64,000 bases of DNA from Corynebacterium faecale (GTDB lineage: Bacteria; Actinomycetota; Actinomycetes; Mycobacteriales; Mycobacteriaceae), in contig NZ_CP047204.1 in the NCBI RefSeq assembly GCF_030408735.1, forward strand, positions 1,302,001-1,366,000, read 5' to 3'. Below are positions 49,705 through 56,923 of the stretch, in pieces (the stretch's first letter is position 1; each line of letters begins with the position of its first letter). Both the position numbers and the translations under genes were made by a program. The notes under the pieces are model-generated. The model worked only from the letters and a program-made list of their open reading frames with translations. It was not told the origin of the DNA and searched no databases.

Positions 49705-50469
49705 TTATAGCAGTGAGGACAGGAATTCCCTGGTGCGGGTCTGCTGGGGGTTGTCCAGCACCTGCGCAGCGGTTCCGGCCTCCACGACCACACCATCGGC
49801 CATGAACACCACCTGATCAGCGACTTCGCGTGCGAAGCCCATCTCGTGGGTGACCACCAGCATGGTCATGCCGGCTTCTGCCAGCTGTTTCATCACACGC
49901 AGGACTTCGCCGACGAGTTCGGGGTCCAGGGCGGAGGTTGGTTCGTCGAAAAGCATCAGCTTGGGGTCCATGGCCACCGCGCGGGCAATGGCCACGCGCT
50001 GCTGCTGACCACCGGAGAGCTGCACCGGGTAGGCCTGCGCCTTATGCGCCAGGCCGACCTGCTCCAACAGCTCCATCGCACGCGCGCGTGCGGCCTTCTC
50101 GGGCTGCTTCTTCACATGGATGGGGGCTTCGATGATGTTCTCAATGACGGTGCGGTGGGGGAACAGGTTGAACTGCTGGAACACCATGCCGATATCCGCG
50201 CGCTGCTTTGAGGCGTCCTTCTCGGAGATCTCATAGAGCACACCATCGCGCTCCCGGTAACCAATGAGATCGCCATCCACGTAGAGGCGGCCGGCGTTGA
50301 CCTTCTCCAGGTGGTTCACGCAGCGCAGCATGGTGGACTTACCGGAACCGGAGGGGCCGATGAGGCAGGTGACAGAACCTTTGGGCACCTGCAGGTCAAT
50401 ACCCTTGAGCACCTCCAGGCGACCGAAGTCCTTGCATACCTGCTGGGCGTCAATCATGAGCTGGGTCAT
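49705..50469 (-). CDS. polar amino acid ABC transporter ATPase (254 aa)
   Basis: GlnQ/HisP-type ATPase: Walker [22 protein letters not shown]-loop [18 protein letters not shown], signature [20 protein letters not shown], Walker [21 protein letters not shown], and H-loop [13 protein letters not shown]. It starts directly at the permease stop (TAAATG on the minus strand) and completes a three-gene importer with the permease and lipoprotein upstream. Substrate specificity cannot be read from the ATPase. Confidence 0.94.
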   Translation of the reverse strand: MTQLMIDAQQVCKDFGRLEVLKGIDLQVPKGSVTCLIGPSGSGKSTMLRCVNHLEKVNAGRLYVDGDLIGYRERDGVLYEISEKDASKQRADIGMVFQQFNLFPHRTVIENIIEAPIHVKKQPEKAARARAMELLEQVGLAHKAQAYPVQLSGGQQQRVAIARAVAMDPKLMLFDEPTSALDPELVGEVLRVMKQLAEAGMTMLVVTHEMGFAREVADQVVFMADGVVVEAGTAAQVLDNPQQTRTREFLSSLL

Positions 50470-51429
50470 TTATCTGTTCTCCTTCGGAGCCTCAGGGACA
50501 ACATTGACATTGCCGGGGATGGCACCCTCGGCATCAGCCAGTGCTGCCAGCTGACGGGCGGTGAGGTTACGGGTGCTGCCCTTTTCAAAGTGCTTCTCCA
50601 GGTAGTACTGGCCCACCATGAGAATGGAGGTGATCACCAGGTACCACGTGGCGGCCACGAGCAGCATCGGGACCGGCTCGAAGAGCGAGTAGGCGATGTC
50701 CATGCTGCGGCCGTAGAGCTCGAGGGAATAAGGGATGGCCACCACCAGGGAGGTGGTCTTGAGCATGGAGATCAGCTCATTGCCGGTCGGTGGGATGATG
50801 ATGCGCATCGCCTGCGGAAGCACAGTGCGGCGCATGGTCATGGACCAGCCCATGCCCAGTGCCTTGGAGGCCTCCATCTGGCCCTCCGGGACAGCCTGGA
50901 TACCGGAGCGGACGATTTCCGCCATGTAGGCGGCCTCGTTCAGGCTCAGGCCCAGCACCGCCAGGATGAACATGTTGGACAGGAAGTTCTGCAGATCAAT
51001 CTCCGCGAAACCGATGTTGATGCTCTGGTACAGCGAACCGAGCAGACCCCAGAACACCAGCTGGACATAGATCGGGGTGCCACGGAAGATCCACAGATAC
51101 AGCCAGGCCACACCCTGCAGCACCGGGTTGCCGGACATCCGCATGACCGCCAGGGTGGCGCCGAGCACCACGCCGATGATCATGGACAGCACAGTCAGCG
51201 CGATGGTGTGCAGTGCTGCGGTGGCGATGCGGGTGTCAAAGAGGTACGTGCGGTAGGTGTCCCAGCCGTAGGCCTCATTGTTGATCGCGCCGATGATGGA
51301 CCAGCCCAGCAGAGCCAGGATGATCACCGCACCGACCCAGCGACCGGGGTGGCGCAGCGGTTTGGCCTCGATCGGTTTGGGGGTTGCGCGGATGGGTGCC
51401 CCACCGCTGTGGGAAGCAGGTTGTGACAT
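50470..51429 (-). CDS. polar amino acid ABC transporter permease (319 aa)
   Basis: ATG 51429 is preferred (MSQPASHSGGAPIRAT) because GAAGGAC lies a few bases upstream; a GTG at 51447 is also in frame. A His/Glu/Gln/Arg/opine-type permease: YLFDTRIATAALHTIALTVL, YLWIFRGTPIYVQLVFWGLL and the EAA-like loop EASKALGMGWSMTMRRTVLP followed by QAMRIIIPPTGNE. The C-terminal 40 residues after the last membrane helix (GSTRNLTARQLAALADAEGA...) form a cytoplasmic extension. It is co-operonic with the ATPase and binding protein. Confidence 0.92.
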   Translation of the reverse strand: MSQPASHSGGAPIRATPKPIEAKPLRHPGRWVGAVIILALLGWSIIGAINNEAYGWDTYRTYLFDTRIATAALHTIALTVLSMIIGVVLGATLAVMRMSGNPVLQGVAWLYLWIFRGTPIYVQLVFWGLLGSLYQSINIGFAEIDLQNFLSNMFILAVLGLSLNEAAYMAEIVRSGIQAVPEGQMEASKALGMGWSMTMRRTVLPQAMRIIIPPTGNELISMLKTTSLVVAIPYSLELYGRSMDIAYSLFEPVPMLLVAATWYLVITSILMVGQYYLEKHFEKGSTRNLTARQLAALADAEGAIPGNVNVVPEAPKENR

Positions 51430-51497
51430 GAGAGGTGTGTCCTTCACTAATGCTTATCGGGAATATTTTGTGGAGAGGTACGTGGAGAGGTACAGGG

Positions 51498-52493
51498 TCA
51501 GGAGGTCAACTGGGTAAGCGGCACCTCATTGATCAGTGCTTCCTCCAGCAGACCCTCCTCAATGCCCCACTGGGTGAGGATGCGCTCATAATCACCGTTA
51601 TCGATGATGTGCTGGAAGGCACGGGCAACCACAGGGGTCAGATCAGAATCCTTGGGTAAGGCGAAACCAAAAGGTGCCGCCATGAAAATATCCCCGACCA
51701 GTTCGATGCGGTCCTCGGAGCGAGCCACCGCCCAGGCGGTGATGGGGGAATCAGCGGCCAGGGCATCCGCACGGCCCAGGATCAGGGCGGTGGCGGCGGT
51801 GTCCGCGGTGTCATAGGCCAGCACCGTGATGGGCTCCTGACCGTCTGCCACACACTGATCAGACTTGGGGCGGACATCATCAGTTTCTGCCACCGTGGTG
51901 CGCTGAACCGCGATGGTCAAGCCGCAGGCGTTGTCTGGATCGACAACTTTGTCTGCATCCACACGCTGGGCCCACTGCACACCGGCGTAGAGGAAGTCCA
52001 CGAAGTCAAAATTCTCCCTGCGTTCCTCATTGTCAGTGAAACCGGATGCACCCATATCCACGGTGCCGGCCTGAACCGACGGGAGGATGAGGGAGAAGTC
52101 CTGCTCCTGGGGCTGATAATCCAGACCCATGGCACCGGCCACGGCGCGGGCGAGGTCCATCTCCACGCCGATGATCTCACCATCGGAATCCTTGAACTCA
52201 AACGGTGGGAACGGCGGGTTGGCGCCTGCGGTGAGGACACCACGTTCCGCCAGGGCCGGAGGAACCAGGGCTTCGATCTCCGGAACAGCCTCAGGTACGA
52301 TCTGCTCCCAACCTTCCGGATTGCCCTCCTCTTCATTGGTGACACAGGAGACCAGCGCGAATGAGGCTGCCACGGTGCCGATCACGGCGGCGACTCCGCG
52401 GAACAGGCGGCTGCGTGCTGGTTGGTGCTCGATCAGGTCACGTGGGGCCACCAGACGGGCGCCGGGGCGCAGTCGGGTCAAACTGTCAATCAT
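51498..52493 (-). CDS. amino acid ABC transporter substrate-binding lipoprotein (331 aa)
   Basis: ATG 52493 is chosen because TAATAT lies 8 bases upstream on the minus strand and the protein then has a long basic N-region (MIDSLTRLRPGARLVAPRDL), a hydrophobic core (RGVAAVIGTVAASFALVSC) and a lipobox Cys near residue 50. The mature domain is a family-3 solute-binding protein: GVLTAGANPPFPPFEFKDSD, GVEMDLARAVAGAMGLDYQP, LPSVQAGTVDMGASGFTDNE then ERRENFDFV. It delivers an amino acid or derivative to the downstream-encoded permease and ATPase. The 50-residue cytoplasmic lead is unusually long. Confidence 0.92.
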   Translation of the reverse strand: MIDSLTRLRPGARLVAPRDLIEHQPARSRLFRGVAAVIGTVAASFALVSCVTNEEEGNPEGWEQIVPEAVPEIEALVPPALAERGVLTAGANPPFPPFEFKDSDGEIIGVEMDLARAVAGAMGLDYQPQEQDFSLILPSVQAGTVDMGASGFTDNEERRENFDFVDFLYAGVQWAQRVDADKVVDPDNACGLTIAVQRTTVAETDDVRPKSDQCVADGQEPITVLAYDTADTAATALILGRADALAADSPITAWAVARSEDRIELVGDIFMAAPFGFALPKDSDLTPVVARAFQHIIDNGDYERILTQWGIEEGLLEEALINEVPLTQLTS

Positions 52494-52507
52494 AAGGCCA
52501 GATATTA
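52494..52507 (-). promoter_or_regulatory. -10 box (TAATAT) for the amino-acid ABC operon
   Basis: On the minus strand TAATAT (52502-52507) precedes ATG 52493 by 8 bases. Confidence 0.45.
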
Positions 52508-52662
52508 CAGGTAGGTGTGCCCATTGCCCGAAGCGCGGTGGGGCTGGGCTGCTCCGGGGCGGGTGCCGGGTTGGTTTCACCAGAAGATAGTGCTTGAAAC
52601 CAACCCTTGTAGTGCGAGAACATCAATCTGTGGATTGATAGCCCGGTTGCGGGGTTCCGGGG

Positions 52663-52675
52663 TAGCTTGGATGTT
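52663..52675 (+). promoter_or_regulatory. -10 box (TAGCTT) for leaderless DUF1266 gene start
   Basis: TAGCTT at 52663-52668 is 7 bases before ATG 52676, favouring that ATG over the in-frame TTG at 52667. Confidence 0.4.
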
Positions 52676-53509
52676 ATGACCAGTGTGGAAATCAGAGTGG
52701 TAATCATCCTGCTCGCCGTGGTCCTGGTGTGCGGGGCGGTGATCTGGGTGATCTCAACGGTCCTGCGGAGCCGCCGGATGGTGGAGTTCAATAAGGGACC
52801 CGGAAACCCGGATGAACCTGCCCCGACACAACCGTGGCGCAGGTTCACCGGTGCGTTGTCCGCACCCCATTCCCGTCCCGAGTGGGTGCGGGTGAATGAG
52901 GCGCGTCGTCTGCACAGCGCTGACCAGGTGTACTTTGGTTTTGCCTCAGCGCTGTCACCCTTCACGGTGGTCAATGCCCTGCGTACTGACTGGGGTGTGA
53001 AAAACGCCGCGCAGGCCCGGCAACGGCTGGCTACAGCCCAGCGGACCATCACTGAGCACGCCGCCGCGGTGATGGCGCAACGTGACCTACCCGGTGGGCG
53101 CGAGGTTTTCCGGGATAAGCTGCTCGCCGCCGGTGCGCCGTCGGGGGCGCTCAACAGTTTCCTGGCCGCGGTGGAGGCTGTACACGCTGATCAGAATCCG
53201 GAGATCATGGTCGATGTGGATGGCCTTGCCTTTGATATTGCGCGTGTGGCCAATCTGGCGCGCTGGTCAGGTTATGTCCGTTATGTGGAGCCGGAGCAGG
53301 GCACCGGGGTTCTTGACCATGTGGGTATTGCCGCTGCCGCGGTATTTACCAATTGGGATGACTTCGCCGATGCCTACTCAAGGGGCATGGCCACCCGATA
53401 CAAGGGCGGCACCAAGCATTACACCAGGGCAGTGGAGTGGCTGCGCACCGACGTGAACAGTCCCTGGACCCGTCAGCGCTGGCTGCCGGAAGTCAAGTCA
53501 GTCAACTAG
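52676..53509 (+). CDS. membrane-anchored DUF1266-like protein (277 aa)
   Basis: The N-terminus is one membrane helix (VVIILLAVVLVCGAVIWVIS) followed by a basic stop (RSRRM) and a Pro-rich linker. The cytoplasmic remainder matches the DUF1266 pattern: VVNALRTDWGVKNAAQARQR, LAFDIARVANLARWSGYV, and VFTNWDDFADAYSRGMATRY. DUF1266 proteins (YbeR/YbeU type) have no known function. It is divergent from the ABC importer operon and followed by a terminator, so it is a single-gene unit. Confidence 0.78.
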   Translation: MTSVEIRVVIILLAVVLVCGAVIWVISTVLRSRRMVEFNKGPGNPDEPAPTQPWRRFTGALSAPHSRPEWVRVNEARRLHSADQVYFGFASALSPFTVVNALRTDWGVKNAAQARQRLATAQRTITEHAAAVMAQRDLPGGREVFRDKLLAAGAPSGALNSFLAAVEAVHADQNPEIMVDVDGLAFDIARVANLARWSGYVRYVEPEQGTGVLDHVGIAAAAVFTNWDDFADAYSRGMATRYKGGTKHYTRAVEWLRTDVNSPWTRQRWLPEVKSVN

Positions 53510-53517
53510 ATAAAAGA

Positions 53518-53549
53518 AAGCGCCTCTCCCATTCCGGGAGAGGCGCTTT
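53518..53549. terminator. terminator after the DUF1266-like gene
   Basis: AAAGCGCCTCTCCC and CGGGAGAGGCGCTTT form a stem of about 13 bp around ATTC, with flanking A and T runs. It may serve the convergent DUF368 gene as well. Confidence 0.88.
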
Positions 53550-53580
53550 GTCCTGCGTGGCAGGAGTTCAACAAGAGGTG

Positions 53581-54597
53581 CTAGACCGGATCAGTCTCCG
53601 AGACCACAGCGGAATCCAGGTTCTTGTTGGAGGTGACACGCTCGATGAACATCACCAGGGCAACCACCACGGCGCCGATGATGATGGCGGTGAAAATCGG
53701 CCAGGTTTCACCGGATGGTGCGAGCAGATTGGCATCACCGTCCTGCCAGGGCCACAGCGCACGCAGTGAACCGAGCATGAGGCCGGCCATCACGGTCAGG
53801 GTGATGGTGCGGTGGTGTTCGAGAATGTAGGACAGTATCTTGATGAACAGCGCAACGCCGGTGATGGCGCCGATCATGAACACTCCGATGACATCCCATT
53901 CGCGGTTGGACAGCGAGGACATGATCGGGCCGTAGAGGCCGACCGCCAGCAGGAAGAATGATCCCGAGATGCCCGGCAGCACCAGGGCACACACGGCGAT
54001 GGCCGCTGCGATGAAGATGATGATCAGGGAAGGGTTCTCCTGCGGGGCGGAGGTGATGCTCGTGCCGAAGAAGGACAACACCGCACACGCGATGAACAGT
54101 GGGATCAGCAGCGGCATCCGCCTTTTGGCATCGCGGCCATCCATCATGCCGATCGGCACCAGGATGGACACAGCCACCATGCCCAGGAACAGACCGCGGG
54201 AGATTTCCGGATGGTCCTCCACGAAGCTGGACAGCACGGTGGACAGGGTGAACACCGCGGTGACCATGCCGCCGGCCACGGCACCGAGGAACCACCAGTC
54301 GATCTTGGATACAGCGGCCTTCAGCTGTGAGCGGTCCTTGATGGCGACCTTGATCAGATCGATCAGCCGTTCACCGTTGTGCAGTGCGCGTTCGTACAGG
54401 CCGATGACCAGGGCGACGGTACCGCCGGAGATACCCGGCACAAGCTCAGCCATGCCGATCAGGCCACCGCGGATCAGGTTCCACAGAACCGCGAGGGGAG
54501 TTCTCTTGGTTTTGGTCGGGTAGACGTGGTGCACATCCGTGCCCGCCTGGGCGGCCTGGATGTCTGCGCTGGTGGCATCTGGAGGGGTGGCGCTCAT
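53581..54597 (-). CDS. DUF368 membrane protein, putative polyprenyl-phosphate transporter (338 aa)
   Basis: About eight to ten membrane helices. The DUF368 hallmark is duplicated: RGGLIGMAELVPGISGGTVA near residue 45 and ALVLPGISGSFFLLAVGLYG near 210, two PGxSG re-entrant motifs. DUF368 proteins (PopT) were shown in 2022 to return undecaprenyl phosphate across the membrane for envelope synthesis; corynebacteria use decaprenyl phosphate, so that carrier is the likely substrate. It has its own start ATG 54597 with a GAAAG box, and no other envelope genes adjoin. Confidence 0.9.
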   Translation of the reverse strand: MSATPPDATSADIQAAQAGTDVHHVYPTKTKRTPLAVLWNLIRGGLIGMAELVPGISGGTVALVIGLYERALHNGERLIDLIKVAIKDRSQLKAAVSKIDWWFLGAVAGGMVTAVFTLSTVLSSFVEDHPEISRGLFLGMVAVSILVPIGMMDGRDAKRRMPLLIPLFIACAVLSFFGTSITSAPQENPSLIIIFIAAAIAVCALVLPGISGSFFLLAVGLYGPIMSSLSNREWDVIGVFMIGAITGVALFIKILSYILEHHRTITLTVMAGLMLGSLRALWPWQDGDANLLAPSGETWPIFTAIIIGAVVVALVMFIERVTSNKNLDSAVVSETDPV

Positions 54598-54669
54598 AAA
54601 GTTTTCGGTCTTTCGTCGCTAACGAGGGTTAAACACAAAGAACTATACGGGGGTTGGGGCATTTAGCGC

Positions 54670-54948
54670 TTATCGACGCTCCTCCTCCCGCACCCCGGCA
54701 GCAACCATGACGGTTGCTGCGACAACCAGCCCTGAGCCTGCCACCAGCAACCACCAGATCCACACTGGTATTTCGGTGTTCCAGATGGTGATGAAGAACC
54801 CGAGAAACCAGAGTGTGATGATGGCCTCTATTCCGACCCGCACCGGTTTCGGCGTCCCCCGGTTGAGCTTCCAGAGGGCCAGGATGAGATTGAAGGCCGC
54901 GAAAAGAATCAGGCCCCAGTTGATGGCGAGGATGATCATGTCGCTCAT
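54670..54948 (-). CDS. small membrane protein (92 aa)
   Basis: ATG 54948 overlaps the stop of the serine hydrolase gene (ATGA). Three hydrophobic helices: MIILAINWGLILFAAFNLIL, IEAIITLWFLGFFITIWNTE and WIWWLLVAGSGLVVAATVMV. The tail is charged (REEERR). No family is recognised. Coupling to the hydrolase suggests a membrane partner or accessory role. Confidence 0.7.
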   Translation of the reverse strand: MSDMIILAINWGLILFAAFNLILALWKLNRGTPKPVRVGIEAIITLWFLGFFITIWNTEIPVWIWWLLVAGSGLVVAATVMVAAGVREEERR

Positions 54949-55964
54949 TGCTGGCTCCTGTTTCGTGCATGGTCGAGCAGGATTCTGCCGAGATCGTCAA
55001 CGCTGGAAGTGGTGTCGGTGAGGGCGAACGCGGCTGTGCCAGCTGAGTGATCCAAGACCAACATGGAGCTATAGCCACCAGTGCCGCCATTATGGAAATA
55101 GGTTCCCTCGGCTTCCTCGATCCAGGTGGAGTTCACTTCCGGCTGGGTGAGGATGTGGTCGGTGTAGATGGCCATGTCATGTGCCGTTGATCTGATCGCC
55201 CCGGCGGGTGCATCGGCATCCATCTCCCAGGCAGTCGCTTCCCGGCCACGTGAGGTGAGCCCGCGCGGGGCATCGTCGGGTACGGACCCAGGCGCCATCA
55301 GGTAGGTCTCCGACATGCCCAGTGGGATGAGAATTTCCTTCTGGAGCAGCTCGGCATAGGTGGTTCCGGAGGCCCGCGCCACGAGTTGGCCCAGCAGTGC
55401 CACCCCGAAGTTGGAATAGGCGAATTGGCCACGGTTGTTCAGAGTGGCGGTGCGGGTGTCGTCGAAAAGCTTGTCCGAGGTGTTGCCCTCGTAGGGATTC
55501 CCGCCGGTGACCGAGGCGAGAAACGCCTGCACACCCATGTTGCTCAGGCGTGGGAGGCCGGAGGTGTGGGTGGCCAGCTCCTCCATGGTGATGTCCTCGG
55601 CGTCTGCCCCGGGGATATCAATGACCTCCCCGACCGTGGTGTCCCGGGAGAGATCGCCACGTTCCACGGCATTGCTCAACAGTTCTGCGGTGAAGGTCTT
55701 GGTGATGGAGCCGATCTCGAACTCGGTGTGCTCATCAGCACCCAACCCTGAAAAGGTTGCCTCCCCGTCCTGCAAGGTGAAAGCTGCTATCCGGTGACTG
55801 CCTTTCGGGGCGTTGTCCCGGAGGACGGTGGACAGTTCCCGGTCGCCTGTTGTTTCCGATGCCGTGGCGATCCGATTGGGGCCGATCACCACCCCCACCG
55901 CCACGGTGAGTGCTGCCGCGATGACGGCAACAGATATGACTGTGATTTTTCGAGTGTCCATCAT
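54945..55964 (-). CDS. serine beta-lactamase-like (class C / PBP type) hydrolase (339 aa)
   Basis: An N-terminal membrane anchor or signal (KITVISVAVIAAALTVAVGV) leads to a beta-lactamase fold. SxxK is in FEIGSITKTFTAELLSNAVE, YxN in NRGQFAYSNFGVALLGQLVA, and the KTG-like triad position in TYFHNGGTGGYSSMLVLDHS (HNGG). This group includes D-amino-acid esterases, carboxypeptidases and lipid-active LACTB-like enzymes, so no substrate is claimed. The start ATG 55964 overlaps the stop of the upstream regulator, making a regulator-hydrolase-membrane protein operon. Confidence 0.87.
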   Translation of the reverse strand: MMDTRKITVISVAVIAAALTVAVGVVIGPNRIATASETTGDRELSTVLRDNAPKGSHRIAAFTLQDGEATFSGLGADEHTEFEIGSITKTFTAELLSNAVERGDLSRDTTVGEVIDIPGADAEDITMEELATHTSGLPRLSNMGVQAFLASVTGGNPYEGNTSDKLFDDTRTATLNNRGQFAYSNFGVALLGQLVARASGTTYAELLQKEILIPLGMSETYLMAPGSVPDDAPRGLTSRGREATAWEMDADAPAGAIRSTAHDMAIYTDHILTQPEVNSTWIEEAEGTYFHNGGTGGYSSMLVLDHSAGTAAFALTDTTSSVDDLGRILLDHARNRSQQ

Positions 55965-56434
55965 GCTTCCTCCATGGCAAGTATGAGTGTCAACAGCGCC
56001 ACCACGCGCTTCGCTTTGATGACATGCCGCCCCTGTCTGTCCTTCAAAATCCAGCCTGCAGACTGGAGCGCGGCCAGGTGGTGGTACCCGGTGCCTGTCG
56101 ACGTCACGATCCCGGCCTCCACCAGATCAGCCACCGTGGCCGAATGGTGGAGCAGGTGCTGCAGGATACGGCCCCGGATCGGGTGCGCCGTGGCTGCGAG
56201 GTGGGTCATGGCCCCATCCCAGGATCCCTCTATGAGATGGGCAGTGGGGCGCTCCCAGGCATAGGCGTAGGTGGCCTCACCCAGAACGGCCTCGCCCTGA
56301 TAGCTCACGGCGCCCCCTGCTTCCGACGCTGCAGGCGCGGGTGCCTCGGCATTTCCTTCCAGCCTGCCGACCCGCTCCTCCAATTCCCGAATGCGGTTCA
56401 GGAGTTCCGCTGTCACGCTGCTGTCTGATTCCAT
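55961..56434 (-). CDS. ArsR-like winged-helix regulator (157 aa)
   Basis: The start at ATG 56434 (MESDSSVTAELLNRIRELEE) is chosen over upstream in-frame ATGs because those run into a palindromic repeat shared with another locus. The N-terminus is a coiled coil (LLNRIRELEERVGRLEG), then an Ala/Pro linker. The wHTH lies at about 85-150: THLAATAHPIRGRILQHLLH, VADLVEAGIVTSTGTGYHHL, ALQSAGWILKDRQGRHV. It probably controls the hydrolase/membrane-protein operon it heads. Confidence 0.75.
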   Translation of the reverse strand: MESDSSVTAELLNRIRELEERVGRLEGNAEAPAPAASEAGGAVSYQGEAVLGEATYAYAWERPTAHLIEGSWDGAMTHLAATAHPIRGRILQHLLHHSATVADLVEAGIVTSTGTGYHHLAALQSAGWILKDRQGRHVIKAKRVVALLTLILAMEEA

Positions 56435-56483
56435 AATTCCAGACTTCCATAATTCTGACATCCCGGCAAGTGGAAACCCGGCA

Positions 56484-56555
56484 GTAAAAGTTGGAGATCT
56501 CCATGTTTTACCCGTGCATTTCCCCAGGACGGCTCCACAGAACTCCAAGATTTAC
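56484..56555. repeat. palindromic element, family A copy 2
   Basis: GTAAAAGTTGGAG (56484-56496) and CTCCAAGATTTAC (56543-56555) are the arms, the right one with two changes against copy 1 at 47397. Most of the inner sequence is conserved between the copies. It directly abuts a family B element. Confidence 0.82.
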
Positions 56556-56559
56556 CCTC

Positions 56560-56634
56560 GCGCGTGCATAACGTCACAAGAAATCCGGGAAACCTCCCCT
56601 TAACCCGGAAGATCTTGTGACGTTATGCACGCGC
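56560..56634. repeat. palindromic element, family B copy 2
   Basis: The perfect arms extend to 22 bases here (56560-56581 and 56613-56634), containing the same 19-base arm as the copy at 27495. The loop differs and has its own TCCGGG/CCCGGA stem. Confidence 0.88.
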
Positions 56635-56650
56635 CCCCCGCACGACAACG

Positions 56651-56693
56651 AAAAAACCGCCGCTCCACATCCATGAAGGACGGGAGCGGCGGA
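56651..56693 (-). terminator. terminator of the minus-strand tRNA
   Basis: Read on the minus strand, CCGCCGCTCCC and GGAGCGGCGG form a strong stem followed by TTTTTT (56651-56656 complement). Confidence 0.85.
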
Positions 56694-56720
56694 TCTGGTC
56701 TAACTGGTCTAGCTCAGTGG

Positions 56721-56794
56721 TGCCCCAGGTGGGACTCGAACCCACACTGGACGGGTTTTGAATCCGTTGCCTCTGCCAATTGGGCTACTAGGGC
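56721..56794 (-). tRNA. tRNA with anticodon CAA (Leu) but no long variable arm
   Basis: The 74-base cloverleaf on the minus strand has acceptor GCCCTAG/CTGGGGC, D-loop AATTGGCAGA, anticodon stem ACGGA/CCCGT (closing pair A-C) with loop TTCAAAA (anticodon CAA), a five-base variable loop and T-arm GTGGGTTCGAGTCCCAC. CAA is a leucine anticodon, yet class II tRNA-Leu species carry a long variable arm, absent here. I call it tRNA-Leu(CAA) on the anticodon only. A similar short gene near polA is, I believe, annotated in related actinobacteria. Confidence 0.8.
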
Positions 56795-56910
56795 GTGCAG
56801 TGCTAAAGCAATATTAGACTACGTCGCAAAAAGTAGGAAAACAGGGGGTTGGTTAAGCAACAAGTCAAGGCTCGGACGATGCGCATGTGCCACCTGAAAA
56901 CACTCTGGCC

Positions 56911-56923
56911 TAGACTCGACTGC
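56911..56923 (+). promoter_or_regulatory. -10 box (TAGACT) for leaderless polA start
   Basis: TAGACT at 56911-56916 lies 7 bases before GTG 56924, supporting that start over upstream in-frame starts. Confidence 0.5.

Noticed and set aside
54629..55090. 153-codon minus-strand frame overlapping the small membrane protein and the hydrolase end
   Set aside because: It is a third frame over two genes that are better supported by an ATGA overlap, membrane helices and beta-lactamase motifs.
56435..56548. Longer N-terminus for the ArsR-like regulator beginning MEFCGAVLGK
   Set aside because: The extra codons are the family A palindrome, and the same peptide appears as a shadow at 47397-47468, so it is not a real coding extension.
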